From contig JBFWQA010000004.1 in NCBI GenBank assembly GCA_050249695.1, positions 206,054 to 270,053 on the forward strand: a DNA stretch of 64,000 nucleotides, given 5' to 3'. The notes below the pieces were generated by a model. It saw only the letters and a list, made by a program, of their open reading frames with translations. It searched no databases and was not told the origin of the DNA. Shown piece by piece: positions 27,146 through 35,016 of the stretch (position 1 is its first letter; every line of letters begins with the position of its first letter). The position numbers and the translations under genes are program-made. Origin of the DNA: JACKJP01 sp050249695 (GTDB lineage Bacteria > Pseudomonadota > Alphaproteobacteria > Rhizobiales > Tepidamorphaceae).

Positions 27146-27969
27146 TGCTCCGCTCCGCTCGCAGCGGGCAGCCATTCGGGCGGATGCGCGGCAAGGCGTG
27201 CCCCGCCGCATTCGAGCGGCACCGAGCCGGCTTCATCCAGCCTGTCGAGGCGGAGCAACGCTAGGCCCCTGTCTCCCGATGACCCGCCCATCGTCCCGAC
27301 GACCTTCCCGCCGGCGGTCACGTCCGCCCTCGCTTCGGCGACATCGCCCGCAATGCTCACGGGCACGAAACGCTTGCGCGCCGTTCCTCTGTGCTGCATG
27401 CGCGAAACGACTTCCTGGCCGACGAAACAGCCCTTGTCGAAATCGACGCCGCGCAGGCGGTCGTAGGATGCTTCATGCGGGAACACATCGCCGGAGGCGA
27501 AGTCGTGGACGAGTTCGGCCACGCCGAGGGTCATGCGGTGCCGGGCATAGGCCTTGGCGCCGGGCCGCAGACCTTGCGTTTCGCCGCGCGGCAGGATGGC
27601 CCGCCCGCCCAGTGCCGCAATGCGCGGATCTGCCGGCAGGTCTGTATCGCCGTCGAAGGCCGCGACGACGGCGTAATCGTCCGTCCGGTCGGCGATCTCC
27701 GCCTTGGCCCGCAGCTTGTAGAAGGCGAGACGCTTGACGAACTCGGCCGCGAGCGTGTTGTGGACGTCAAGCAGGAGCGTATCCTCGCCTTCCGGCCGTA
27801 CGATGAATTCAAAGAGAATTTTCCCCTGCGGCGTCAGGAGAGCGCCGTGACGCGGCCCCGTCATGCCTTCGGCTTCGACGGTGATCAGCCGTTCCAGAAG
27901 CGAGCGCGCATCCGGTCCCGAGACCGAGATCACCGAACGGTCTTCCAGGATGACCGGTTTGCCCGTCAT
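27142..27969 (-). CDS. ygfZ: YgfZ/GcvT-domain folate-binding protein
   Basis: A 275-residue COG0354 protein, a folate-dependent factor in iron-sulfur cluster assembly or repair. The signature K-G-C-[FY]-x-G-Q-E is present as DKGCFVGQEVVSRMQHRG at about residues 184-201; its Cys is required in E. coli YgfZ. The ATG at 27969 has GGAGAAACGC upstream. It is divergent from the dihydroorotase gene and heads a four-gene reverse-strand run with the HD hydrolase, phosphatase and nadQ. NadA is an iron-sulfur enzyme, so a loose functional link is conceivable but unproven. Confidence 0.9.
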   Translation of the reverse strand: MTGKPVILEDRSVISVSGPDARSLLERLITVEAEGMTGPRHGALLTPQGKILFEFIVRPEGEDTLLLDVHNTLAAEFVKRLAFYKLRAKAEIADRTDDYAVVAAFDGDTDLPADPRIAALGGRAILPRGETQGLRPGAKAYARHRMTLGVAELVHDFASGDVFPHEASYDRLRGVDFDKGCFVGQEVVSRMQHRGTARKRFVPVSIAGDVAEARADVTAGGKVVGTMGGSSGDRGLALLRLDRLDEAGSVPLECGGARLAAHPPEWLPAASGAEH

Positions 27970-28067
27970 GCGTTTCTCCCTCCTGCGGATCGTCCCCGGC
28001 TTGCCCGAAGCCTTCCGGACGCATAGGTATGCGGTGACGTTTTCCCGGACAAGAGCAACCGCCATCC

Positions 28068-29405
28068 ATGCCCGAGACATTCGATTCCATCTTTGCCGGC
28101 GGCACAGTCGTCAACCACAACGGAACGATCAGGGCCGATATCGGCGTCCGCGCCGGCCGTTTCGCCGCCCTCGGCGACCTGGCGCGCGCCGATGCCGGCG
28201 AACGTATCGATTGCACGGGTCTGCACCTCCTGCCAGGCTTCATCGACACCCAGGTTCATTTCCGCGAGCCGGGCCTTGAGCACAAGGAAGACCTGGAAAC
28301 CGGCTCGCGCGCCGCGGTGATGGGCGGCGTGACCGCCGTCTTCGAAATGCCCAACACCAGTCCGCAGACGGTGACGGCGTCGGCGCTCGAAGACAAGCTG
28401 GCCCGCGCGGAGGGCCGCATGCACTGCGATTTCGCCTTCTTCGTCGGCGGTACCCACGACAATGCGCGCGACCTGCCCGAGCTTGAGCGCCTGCCCGGCG
28501 TGCCGGGCGTGAAGGTTTTCATCGGCTCGTCCACCGGCGATCTGCTGGTGGAGGATGACGGTGGTATCGAGGCGATTCTTTCCAGGATTTCGCGCCGCGC
28601 GGCCTTTCATTGCGAGGACGAGTACCGGTTGCGCGAGCGCGCGGCCCTGCGTGGCGCGAACGATCCCTCGACCCACCCGGTCTGGCGCGACGAGGAAGCC
28701 GCGCTTCTCGCCACGACAAGGCTGGTCGATATCGCCCGGCGGCTCGGCAAGCGCGTTCACGTGCTGCATGTCTCCAGCGCCGAGGAGATGGTGTTTCTCG
28801 CCGGCGCCAAGGATGTCGCGAGCGTCGAGGTGACGCCGAACCATCTCACGATGGCCGCCGAGGAGGCCTATCCGCGCCTCGGCTCGAAGGCGCAGATGAA
28901 CCCGCCGGTGCGCGGCGAGCGCCATCGCGACGCCCTCTGGCGGGCCGTCTTCGACGGGACGGCCGACATTCTAGGCTCCGACCACGCGCCGCATACGCTG
29001 GAGGAGAAGGCGAAGCCCTATCCGTCCTCGCCCTCCGGCATGACGGGCGTGCAGACGCTGTGTCCGATCATGCTCGACCACGTCGCGGCCGGCCGGCTGT
29101 CGCTGGAACGGCTCGTGGACATGACGAGCGCCGGCCCGGCGCGCCTCTTCAACATCGCCTGCAAGGGCCGCATCGCCAACGGCTATGACGCCGACCTGAC
29201 CATCGTCGATCTCAAGCAAAGCCGCGCGATCACCAACGACTGGATCGCCTCGCGCAGCAGATGGACGCCTTTCGACGGCAAGCGGGTGAACGGTTGGCCT
29301 GTCGGCACGATCGTGCGCGGCCGGAAGGTCATGTGGGAAGGCGAGATGGTAACGCCTTCCTCGGGCGCGGCGGTGCGCTTTCTGGAGACGCTCCAGCCGG
29401 CCTGA
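28068..29405 (+). CDS. Dihydroorotase family protein with altered first metal site
   Basis: A 445-residue cyclic amidohydrolase of the dihydroorotase type. Most active-site segments are present: HFREPGLEHKEDL, VFEMPNTSPQT, AFHCEDE, HVLHVSSAEE and GSDHAPHTLEEKAKPYPSSPSG. The HxH motif, however, reads Q62-V-H64, so the first of the two metal-binding histidines is Gln. I recall this substitution in a known alphaproteobacterial clade annotated as dihydroorotase, so it is probably not a sequencing error. It may still close carbamoyl-aspartate to dihydroorotate for pyrimidine synthesis, or have another substrate. No Shine-Dalgarno sequence is obvious. Neighbouring pyrimidine genes are absent. Confidence 0.85.
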   Translation: MPETFDSIFAGGTVVNHNGTIRADIGVRAGRFAALGDLARADAGERIDCTGLHLLPGFIDTQVHFREPGLEHKEDLETGSRAAVMGGVTAVFEMPNTSPQTVTASALEDKLARAEGRMHCDFAFFVGGTHDNARDLPELERLPGVPGVKVFIGSSTGDLLVEDDGGIEAILSRISRRAAFHCEDEYRLRERAALRGANDPSTHPVWRDEEAALLATTRLVDIARRLGKRVHVLHVSSAEEMVFLAGAKDVASVEVTPNHLTMAAEEAYPRLGSKAQMNPPVRGERHRDALWRAVFDGTADILGSDHAPHTLEEKAKPYPSSPSGMTGVQTLCPIMLDHVAAGRLSLERLVDMTSAGPARLFNIACKGRIANGYDADLTIVDLKQSRAITNDWIASRSRWTPFDGKRVNGWPVGTIVRGRKVMWEGEMVTPSSGAAVRFLETLQPA

Positions 29406-29413
29406 ACCGGCCT

Positions 29414-30079
29414 CTATTCGCCAGTCGTGAAGAAGTGCCAGACCCCGTCCGGTCCGATGCCGAGCCTGTAGAAGACATACTGTCCGAATATCTCCATCCC
29501 CTCGCGGTCACCCGGCGTGATGATGCGGTAGAGGTCGACTTCCTGGGCCGGCGTCAGCGCCTTGAACGGGAGCGCGGCGAGATAGGGCCAGACATACATT
29601 TCCTGCGGCGTGCCGACGCCGGTATGGGCGTATCCCATTTCCAGCACCTCGCTCATGATCGCGAGCATCTCGCGCCCGTCCGGATCTCCTGACAGCGCCT
29701 TCAGCACTTCGATGGGGTCGGTTACATCGTCCATCGGCGGCAGGCTCGGCGGCATCTCGTTGCTCTGGATGACGATGTTGAGTTTAGTGACATCGCCTGT
29801 CCGGGCAGCTTCCAGTATCTGTTCGCGCATCCGCCTGACCGGCTCGGGCAGGGCCCCGACATCGGTGGAGATGGGGGGCGGCGGTTCGTCCGAGGCGGAG
29901 GCACCTTCGTCCTGACCGCTTTCGCCGGAACCGTCTGGCGCCTTGTCGCCGTCCTCGCCCTGTCCCGGCAGCGTGATCGTCTCGGTCCGCACCGGCCGGG
30001 GCGGCGGGTTCTCGCCCGCGGCGAGGGCGCCGGACGGCGCGCAGACCAGGATCAGCAATGCGAGTAGGCGCGCGCGCAT
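29414..30079 (-). CDS. Exported acidic protein, unknown function
   Basis: A 221-residue protein. The ATG at 30079 gives the signal peptide RARLLALLILVCAPSGALAAGE. After it comes a disordered acidic, Pro-rich stretch of about 55 residues (GEDGDKAPDGSGESGQDEG), then a folded part: MREQILEAARTGDVTKLNIVI, QEMYVWPYLAALPFKALTPAQEVDLYRIITPGD and VFYRLGIGPDGVWHFFTTGE. The last block looks conserved in alphaproteobacterial periplasmic proteins that I cannot name. It begins 4 bases after the stop of the TIGR02301 gene, so both are cotranscribed and both are exported, suggesting a shared envelope role. Confidence 0.75.
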   Translation of the reverse strand: MRARLLALLILVCAPSGALAAGENPPPRPVRTETITLPGQGEDGDKAPDGSGESGQDEGASASDEPPPPISTDVGALPEPVRRMREQILEAARTGDVTKLNIVIQSNEMPPSLPPMDDVTDPIEVLKALSGDPDGREMLAIMSEVLEMGYAHTGVGTPQEMYVWPYLAALPFKALTPAQEVDLYRIITPGDREGMEIFGQYVFYRLGIGPDGVWHFFTTGE

Positions 30080-30083
30080 GGCA

Positions 30084-30467
30084 TCAGTTTCCATATCGGG
30101 AGGCAATCCGAGCCGAGATGTCGGTGCCTTCCTTCACATAGCGTTCGATCACGAACACCGCCGAATCCGTGCAGTGCGTGTAGGCGTTGCGAAAGCCGCG
30201 ATAGCCGCGGTTGAAACTGTCGATCAGCTTGGCGCGCCGGGCACCGTCGGACGTTTCGGCATCGAGCAGTTCGGTCATCTTGTCGCGCCATACCTGCCCT
30301 TCCTCGGCACCGCAGAGGTCGCGCAGATAGTGAAGCGCGCCGAGTATCTCCGACAACCGCATGATGTCCGTCTCATACGGCGGATCGGGACGCAGGTTTT
30401 GCTGCGCGACCGCGCCGCCGGCAGCGCTCAGCGCGAGGAAGAGCAGGGCTAGGGCACGTAATCTCAT
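30084..30467 (-). CDS. TIGR02301 family exported protein
   Basis: A 127-residue protein with a signal peptide (LRALALLFLALSAAGGAVAQQ) and a helical mature domain: PYETDIMRLSEILGALHYLRDLCGAEEGQVWRDKM, then FNRGYRGFRNAYTHCTDSA. This pattern matches TIGR02301, a family restricted to alphaproteobacteria with no assigned function. Two cysteines in the mature part (LCGAEEG and THCTDSA) could form a disulfide in the periplasm. The exported acidic protein gene follows directly; the NUDIX gene is 85 bases upstream on the same strand. Confidence 0.85.
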   Translation of the reverse strand: MRLRALALLFLALSAAGGAVAQQNLRPDPPYETDIMRLSEILGALHYLRDLCGAEEGQVWRDKMTELLDAETSDGARRAKLIDSFNRGYRGFRNAYTHCTDSAVFVIERYVKEGTDISARIASRYGN

Positions 30468-30552
30468 CGCTTCGCTATCGGCGGGTTCCCGGTTTGCGGC
30501 CACTCATGCTTCAAAATCGGGGCAATTGGAAGACGCTCTTTCCGTCTCTGCC

Positions 30553-31053
30553 TTAGTGCGCGACCAGCGCGTCGCGCAGGAACGCGCGTGCCCGTTCGAC
30601 GGTCTGCGCCAGTTGCGGCGTCGTCTCCAGCGTCCCGATCTCCGCCGGCAGCATCCAGCGGAGCGTCTCGTCATCGGCATCGCAATCGCCGTCCGGTTCT
30701 GCGGCGAAGACCATGATGACGAAATGGTCGTGCCTGCCTTCGCCTTTGTCGATGACCTCCACAATATCGGCGATCCCGGCCAGGCCGATGGTCAGGCCCG
30801 TCTCCTCCAGGACTTCGCGGCGTATGGCCTCGGCCAGCCGCTCTCCGGGCTCGACCCTGCCGCCGGGCAGCGACCAGCTGCCGGGAAACGGACCGGCCTC
30901 CCGGCGCTGAAGCAGAACCCGATCGCCATCGAAAATCGCTGCGCTTACGGCGAGAAGGGGCAGGGGCGGCGTATTTTGCACTGCAGCAGACATGGCCTTC
31001 AGTCCGACATGAAGGCCCGCGCGCGTCAAGGCTGTCCGGGCAACAGTCGTCAT
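30553..31053 (-). CDS. NUDIX hydrolase
   Basis: About 166 residues. The Nudix box is complete: GGRVEPGERLAEAIRREVLEETGLTI fits G-X5-E-X7-R-E-U-X-E-E-X-G-U. The preceding LQRREAGPFPGSWSLPGG is typical of ADP-ribose pyrophosphatase and MutT-like members; the substrate is not determinable. Two starts are possible: ATG 31053, without a Shine-Dalgarno sequence, or ATG 30993 (MSAAVQNTPP), which removes a non-conserved N-terminus and is close to the usual family length. It follows the hypothetical gene upstream by 18 bases. Confidence 0.87.
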   Translation of the reverse strand: MTTVARTALTRAGLHVGLKAMSAAVQNTPPLPLLAVSAAIFDGDRVLLQRREAGPFPGSWSLPGGRVEPGERLAEAIRREVLEETGLTIGLAGIADIVEVIDKGEGRHDHFVIMVFAAEPDGDCDADDETLRWMLPAEIGTLETTPQLAQTVERARAFLRDALVAH

Positions 31054-31071
31054 CAAAACACCATGGGCTGG

Positions 31072-31599
31072 TCAGCCGAAAAGCCTGTCCGCCAGGGTGC
31101 GGGAATCCTCCTCCGACGCATCCGCCGGATCGTCGCGATAGCGTCCTTTCCCGTTGATGATTCCCGCGGCATGATCCATCAGATCGCGCGCACGTGCGAC
31201 GCACTCGCCGGCGCGCAGCGTAGCCCTGCTCGTTTCGCCCGCTTCCATTTCCCGCCGGAGCCTCGCGATGCCCTCCACGAGGACGGCCGAAAGCTCGGCG
31301 ATCGTGAGATCGAACATCTGGCGGCGCCCGCGGGCACACTCCCTGTAGGCCTCAATTGCGTGGAATCGTTCCCTCAGACCGGATTTGGCGAAGTGGGCCT
31401 CATAGCCGATCGGCATCCAGTTCTGCAGGTCTTCGAAACATTCCGGCACGTCCGGAGCCAGCCCGAACAGCATGATGGCTTCATTGAAATGGTTGAGATA
31501 ATCCGTGGAAAGGCCGGTAGCCGCATTGACGGTCGACCACGTCCATGCGCGGACCCTATCGTCCCGCCCCGCCTGCCCGTGCGGTTTCTGCAATGCCAT
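31072..31599 (-). CDS. Conserved cytoplasmic protein of unknown function
   Basis: A 175-residue, soluble, mainly helical protein with no signal peptide. The segments GLSTDYLNHFNEAIMLFG and CFEDLQNWMPIGYEAHF look like family-conserved blocks; I associate them with uncharacterised Hyphomicrobiales proteins but cannot give a function. No catalytic motif is visible. It is followed by the NUDIX gene and is divergent from the SRAP gene; a strong palindrome sits between the two divergent starts. Confidence 0.7.
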   Translation of the reverse strand: MALQKPHGQAGRDDRVRAWTWSTVNAATGLSTDYLNHFNEAIMLFGLAPDVPECFEDLQNWMPIGYEAHFAKSGLRERFHAIEAYRECARGRRQMFDLTIAELSAVLVEGIARLRREMEAGETSRATLRAGECVARARDLMDHAAGIINGKGRYRDDPADASEEDSRTLADRLFG

Positions 31600-31644
31600 C
31601 CCCCCAATCAGCTCTCGGCATCATGAACAGGGGGTGTTAAACTG

Positions 31645-31659
31645 CCGTTACCGTAACGG
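31645..31659. promoter_or_regulatory. 15-base palindrome between a hypothetical gene and the SRAP gene
   Basis: CCGTTACCGTAACGG has perfect 7-base arms (CCGTTAC / GTAACGG) around one central C. It lies 18 bases upstream of the SRAP ATG in a 78-base divergent region, a plausible repressor operator. It does not resemble the GTTC-N7-GTTC LexA box of alphaproteobacteria, so SOS control of the SRAP gene is not supported. Confidence 0.55.
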
Positions 31660-31677
31660 AAACAAAGGCGCGGATTC

Positions 31678-32433
31678 ATGTGCGGGCGATTCAAGCTGAC
31701 CACGCCGCCCGACAAGCTGCGCAGCTATTTCAACTATGCCGAGCAGCCCAATTTTCCGCCCCGCTACAATATCGCGCCGACCCAGCCGATCGCCGTCGTG
31801 CGGGCCGGCGTCGAACCGGGTGCGCGCCACTTTGCGCTGCTGCGCTGGGGCCTGATCCCGCCCTGGGTGAAGGACGTCGCGAAATTTCCGCTGATCATCA
31901 ACGCCCGTGCCGAGGAGGCGGCGGGAAAGCCCGCTTTTCGCGCGGCCCTGCGCCGGCGCCGCTGCCTCATCCCCGCAGACGGCTTCTACGAGTGGCAGGC
32001 GCCCGCCGGTACCGGCGGGCGCAAAGTGCCCTATCTGATCTACCGCGCGGATGGCGGCCCCTTCGCATTTGGCGGCCTTTGGGAGCACTTTATCGATACT
32101 CATGGCAACGAGATCGAGACGGCGGCGATCCTGACGACAGACGCGAACGCCGATCTTGCGCCCATTCACGCGCGTTGCCCGGTCGTGATCGGCGACGGGT
32201 ATTTCTCCCGCTGGCTGGACCACGCGGACGAACGTGTCGAATCGATCGCCGATCTCCTGCGGCCGCCGCCGGACGGCTTTTTCTCCGCCTACGCGGTCTC
32301 CACGCTTGTCAACTCGGTGGCCAACGACAACGCTTCGCTTGTCGAGCCGGCGGGCGGCGAGCCGATACCGCCGCAGCGAAGGGAAAAACCCGCCGAGGAC
32401 GAAGCGCCGCCGAGGCAGCTCAAACTTTTCTAG
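31678..32433 (+). CDS. SOS response-associated peptidase / abasic-site crosslinking protein (SRAP, YedK)
   Basis: A 251-residue SRAP/HMCES family protein. It begins MCGRF, so after Met removal Cys2 is the N-terminal nucleophile that forms a thiazolidine crosslink with abasic sites in single-stranded DNA. Other conserved segments: PRYNIAPTQP, LRWGLIPPW, INARAEEAAGKPAFR, CLIPADGFYEWQ (with the active-site Glu) and the His of PIHARCPVV. Family function is protection of abasic sites at replication forks. Its stop TAG shares the tetranucleotide CTAG with the stop of the convergent oxidase gene. Confidence 0.95.
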   Translation: MCGRFKLTTPPDKLRSYFNYAEQPNFPPRYNIAPTQPIAVVRAGVEPGARHFALLRWGLIPPWVKDVAKFPLIINARAEEAAGKPAFRAALRRRRCLIPADGFYEWQAPAGTGGRKVPYLIYRADGGPFAFGGLWEHFIDTHGNEIETAAILTTDANADLAPIHARCPVVIGDGYFSRWLDHADERVESIADLLRPPPDGFFSAYAVSTLVNSVANDNASLVEPAGGEPIPPQRREKPAEDEAPPRQLKLF

Positions 32434-33857
32434 ATCACTTTTCCAGGATTGAGGATGCCGTTCGGATCGAGCGTCCGCTTGATGTCTTTCATCAGCGCCA
32501 GCGCGACCGGGTCCTTTGTTCTGGCGAGCAGTTCCCGCTTGTAGCGGCCGATACCGTGTTCGGCGGAGATCGATCCGCCGAACCGGATCACCAGATCGTG
32601 CACGGCCGCGTGCAGTCTTTCGCTCCGTGCCAGAAATGCATCGGCGTCGCCGCCGGCTGGCTGGCTGATGTTGAAGTGGATATTGCCGTCGCCGATATGG
32701 CCGAAAGGAAGCGGGCGGCAGTCCGGATCGATCGCGAGGACGGTGGCGACCGCTTCCTCGATGAAAGCTGGAACGCGGGCCACCGGGACAGACACGTCGT
32801 GTTTCAGCGATGCGCCTTCCGGCTTCTGGGCTTCCGACATCGTCTCGCGCAGCGCCCACAGGCTCTGCGCCTGCGCCAGCGAGGCGGCGACGACGGCGTC
32901 GGCAACTTCACCGGCTTCGATCGCCTGCGCGAGGACGCGCTGCAGCATGGCTTCAAGACCGGGATCCTCGCTGCCGGTAGCGAGGTCTACGAGCAGATAC
33001 CAGGGATGGGGCGAGGCCATCGGATCGCGCTTGCCCGCGTAGCGCAGGGTGAAGTCGATGGCGAGGCGTGGCATCAGTTCCGCCGCCGTCACCATCGGTC
33101 CGGCCGCCCCAATCAGCCGGTTGAGGAAGGCGAGGGCGGCGGCCGGCGATTCCATGCCCGCAAGCGCCGTGACCGTGAGAACGGGCCTTGCGTGAAGCTT
33201 CAGCGTAGCCGCCGTGATGACGCCGAGAGTGCCTTCCGCGCCGATGAAGAGGTCGCGCAGATCATAGCCCGTATTGTCCTTCTTAAGCGCGCCGAGCCCG
33301 TGCCAGACGCGGCCGTCCGCCAGCACGACCTCCAGACCGAGGCAAAGTGCGCGGGCGCTTCCGTATGCGATAACGCCGATGCCCCCGGCATTGGTGGAGA
33401 GATTGCCGCCGATCATGCAGGAACCCTGCGAGGCGATCCTCAGCCCGAAATAGAGTCTGGCATTCGCGGCCGCATCCTGCACGGACTGCAGCGTCATGCC
33501 GGCTTCGGCGGTGAGCGACATGCCGGCGGCGTCGATATCGCGCAGCCGGTTCATGCGTTCCAGCGAGAGGATGATTTCGCCAAGCCCCGCAGTCGGCAAG
33601 TGTCCACCGGCAAGCCCGGTGGCGCCCCCCTGCGGCACAACCGGAATGCGCTGACTGTCGGCGAGGGCCATGATGCGCGAAACGTCGTCCGTGTTTCCCG
33701 GCCGCAGGACGAGCGGTGTTTCCACCGCCCCGTGCTCGCGCCAGTCCTGCAGGTAGCGGGAAGTGTCTTCAGCCGCCGAAAGCGCGTTTGCCTCGCCGAC
33801 GATGCTCGTGAAATCCGCCCTGAGCGGTTCGGTAAGCGTGCCGTATCGCCTGTTCAT
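32430..33857 (-). CDS. FAD-binding D-2-hydroxyacid oxidase/dehydrogenase (GlcD/DLD family)
   Basis: A 475-residue flavoprotein of the vanillyl-alcohol-oxidase superfamily. The FAD-binding region has VVPQGGATGLAGGH and SLTAEAGMTLQ, then GNLSTNAGG, and the C-terminal cap ends with FGHIGDGNIHFN and SAEHGIGRYKRELL. This is the D-lactate, glycolate or D-2-hydroxyglutarate dehydrogenase group; in many bacteria such enzymes pass electrons to ETF, which fits the surrounding ETF genes, but the substrate is not determinable. It sits 12 bases downstream of the Sua5-type gene on the same strand and converges on the SRAP gene with a 4-base overlap. Confidence 0.9.
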   Translation of the reverse strand: MNRRYGTLTEPLRADFTSIVGEANALSAAEDTSRYLQDWREHGAVETPLVLRPGNTDDVSRIMALADSQRIPVVPQGGATGLAGGHLPTAGLGEIILSLERMNRLRDIDAAGMSLTAEAGMTLQSVQDAAANARLYFGLRIASQGSCMIGGNLSTNAGGIGVIAYGSARALCLGLEVVLADGRVWHGLGALKKDNTGYDLRDLFIGAEGTLGVITAATLKLHARPVLTVTALAGMESPAAALAFLNRLIGAAGPMVTAAELMPRLAIDFTLRYAGKRDPMASPHPWYLLVDLATGSEDPGLEAMLQRVLAQAIEAGEVADAVVAASLAQAQSLWALRETMSEAQKPEGASLKHDVSVPVARVPAFIEEAVATVLAIDPDCRPLPFGHIGDGNIHFNISQPAGGDADAFLARSERLHAAVHDLVIRFGGSISAEHGIGRYKRELLARTKDPVALALMKDIKRTLDPNGILNPGKVI

Positions 33858-33869
33858 GCCGATTGAACC

Positions 33870-34844
33870 TTAGACAGGCCGCGGCGCTGCGGCGCGCTGG
33901 AGCCGGTCGTTGATCGCGATGCCGAGGCCGCTGTTTGGAATGCGGGCGACGGCGATCGCCGAAGGTTTGACGGCGTCCATCCGCCGCAGCGTTTCAAAAA
34001 GGCAGGCCGCCGCCTCGCCGACATCCCCCTCCGGCGACAGGTCGGCGTAAGCCTTCACCTGTCCGGCGAGATGCCTGTAGAAGCCCCCGAAATCGACAAA
34101 GGCCTCATTCTCTCCTGCGTGGCGGGCATTCAGGCGCACCGGGGCATGCGGCGCGTAATGCGAGGTCAGCATGCCCGGCGCGACGGGCGCTCCCGAGCTG
34201 ATCCCGCTCGCCGTCTCCACTCGTCCGGCGACCGCCTCGATGTCCTCCGGCGCCAGCGCGCCGGGGCGCAGCAGCTTGGCCGCACCGCCCGTGCAGGCGA
34301 CGATCGTCGATTCGATGCCCAGCCGGCATGCGCCGTCGTCGATGCCGATGGCGACCGTCTCGCCGAGATCGCCCAGCGCGTCCTGAAGCCGCGTCGCGGT
34401 CAGCCGGCCGGAAAGGTTCGCGCTCGGTGCGACGACCGGCCGTCCCAGCCTGGCGATGACGGCGCGCATCACCGGATGGGCGGGAAGCCTGATTGCGATC
34501 GTGTCGAGTCCTGCCGTGGCCAGCGCGGCGACCGGACAGTCGCGCGATTGCGGCACGACGAGCGTCAGCGGCCCCGGCCAGAAGCGGGCGGCCAGCTGTG
34601 CGGCAAGGTCGCTGAATATCCCGCATTTGTGCGCCATTTCAAGCGAATCGACATGCGCGATGAGCGGGTTGAACGAGGGGCGTCCCTTGGCGGCGTAGAG
34701 CGCTGCGACCGCGCGCGGATTGGTGGCGTCGGCGGCGATTCCATAGACCGTTTCCGTCGGCAGCACCGCGAGATTGCCCGCGCGCAACGCGTTGGCAACC
34801 GCATCGACGGCACCTTCGTCGCCCGGAAAACGGATATCGACCAT
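33870..34844 (-). CDS. L-threonylcarbamoyladenylate synthase, Sua5 type
   Basis: A 324-residue protein with an N-terminal YrdC domain (NLAVLPTETVYGIAADAT, YAAKGRPSFNPL, FWPGPLTLV, APSANLSG) and a C-terminal Sua5 domain joined by the SHYAPHAP linker. It makes threonylcarbamoyl-AMP from threonine, bicarbonate and ATP for the t6A37 tRNA modification. The ATG at 34844 is preceded by AAGGAGGAG at about 13 bases; an ATG at 34871 is upstream of that site and less likely. The frame stays open further upstream without coding character. The following gene, 12 bases away, is an FAD-linked oxidase. Confidence 0.93.
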   Translation of the reverse strand: MVDIRFPGDEGAVDAVANALRAGNLAVLPTETVYGIAADATNPRAVAALYAAKGRPSFNPLIAHVDSLEMAHKCGIFSDLAAQLAARFWPGPLTLVVPQSRDCPVAALATAGLDTIAIRLPAHPVMRAVIARLGRPVVAPSANLSGRLTATRLQDALGDLGETVAIGIDDGACRLGIESTIVACTGGAAKLLRPGALAPEDIEAVAGRVETASGISSGAPVAPGMLTSHYAPHAPVRLNARHAGENEAFVDFGGFYRHLAGQVKAYADLSPEGDVGEAAACLFETLRRMDAVKPSAIAVARIPNSGLGIAINDRLQRAAAPRPV

Positions 34845-35016
34845 GATGGCGCTCTTGCTCCTCCTTTCCATCACCGGCGCGCTCGCGCGGGGATGGATGA
34901 CATTGATGGGTCGTGACCCTAGATTATGAGCGGCGCTGCCGTTGTCGCCCGCTTGGGGACGGCGCGTCAACAGGAACCGCAAGGGTCCCGTCCGATAACA
35001 GGGAAACGCCGCCACC

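Noticed and set aside
34908..34919. GGGTCGTGACCC between the Sua5-type and acyl-CoA dehydrogenase genes
   Set aside because: Short arms (5 bases) in GC-rich DNA and not close to either start with a recognisable promoter; likely chance.
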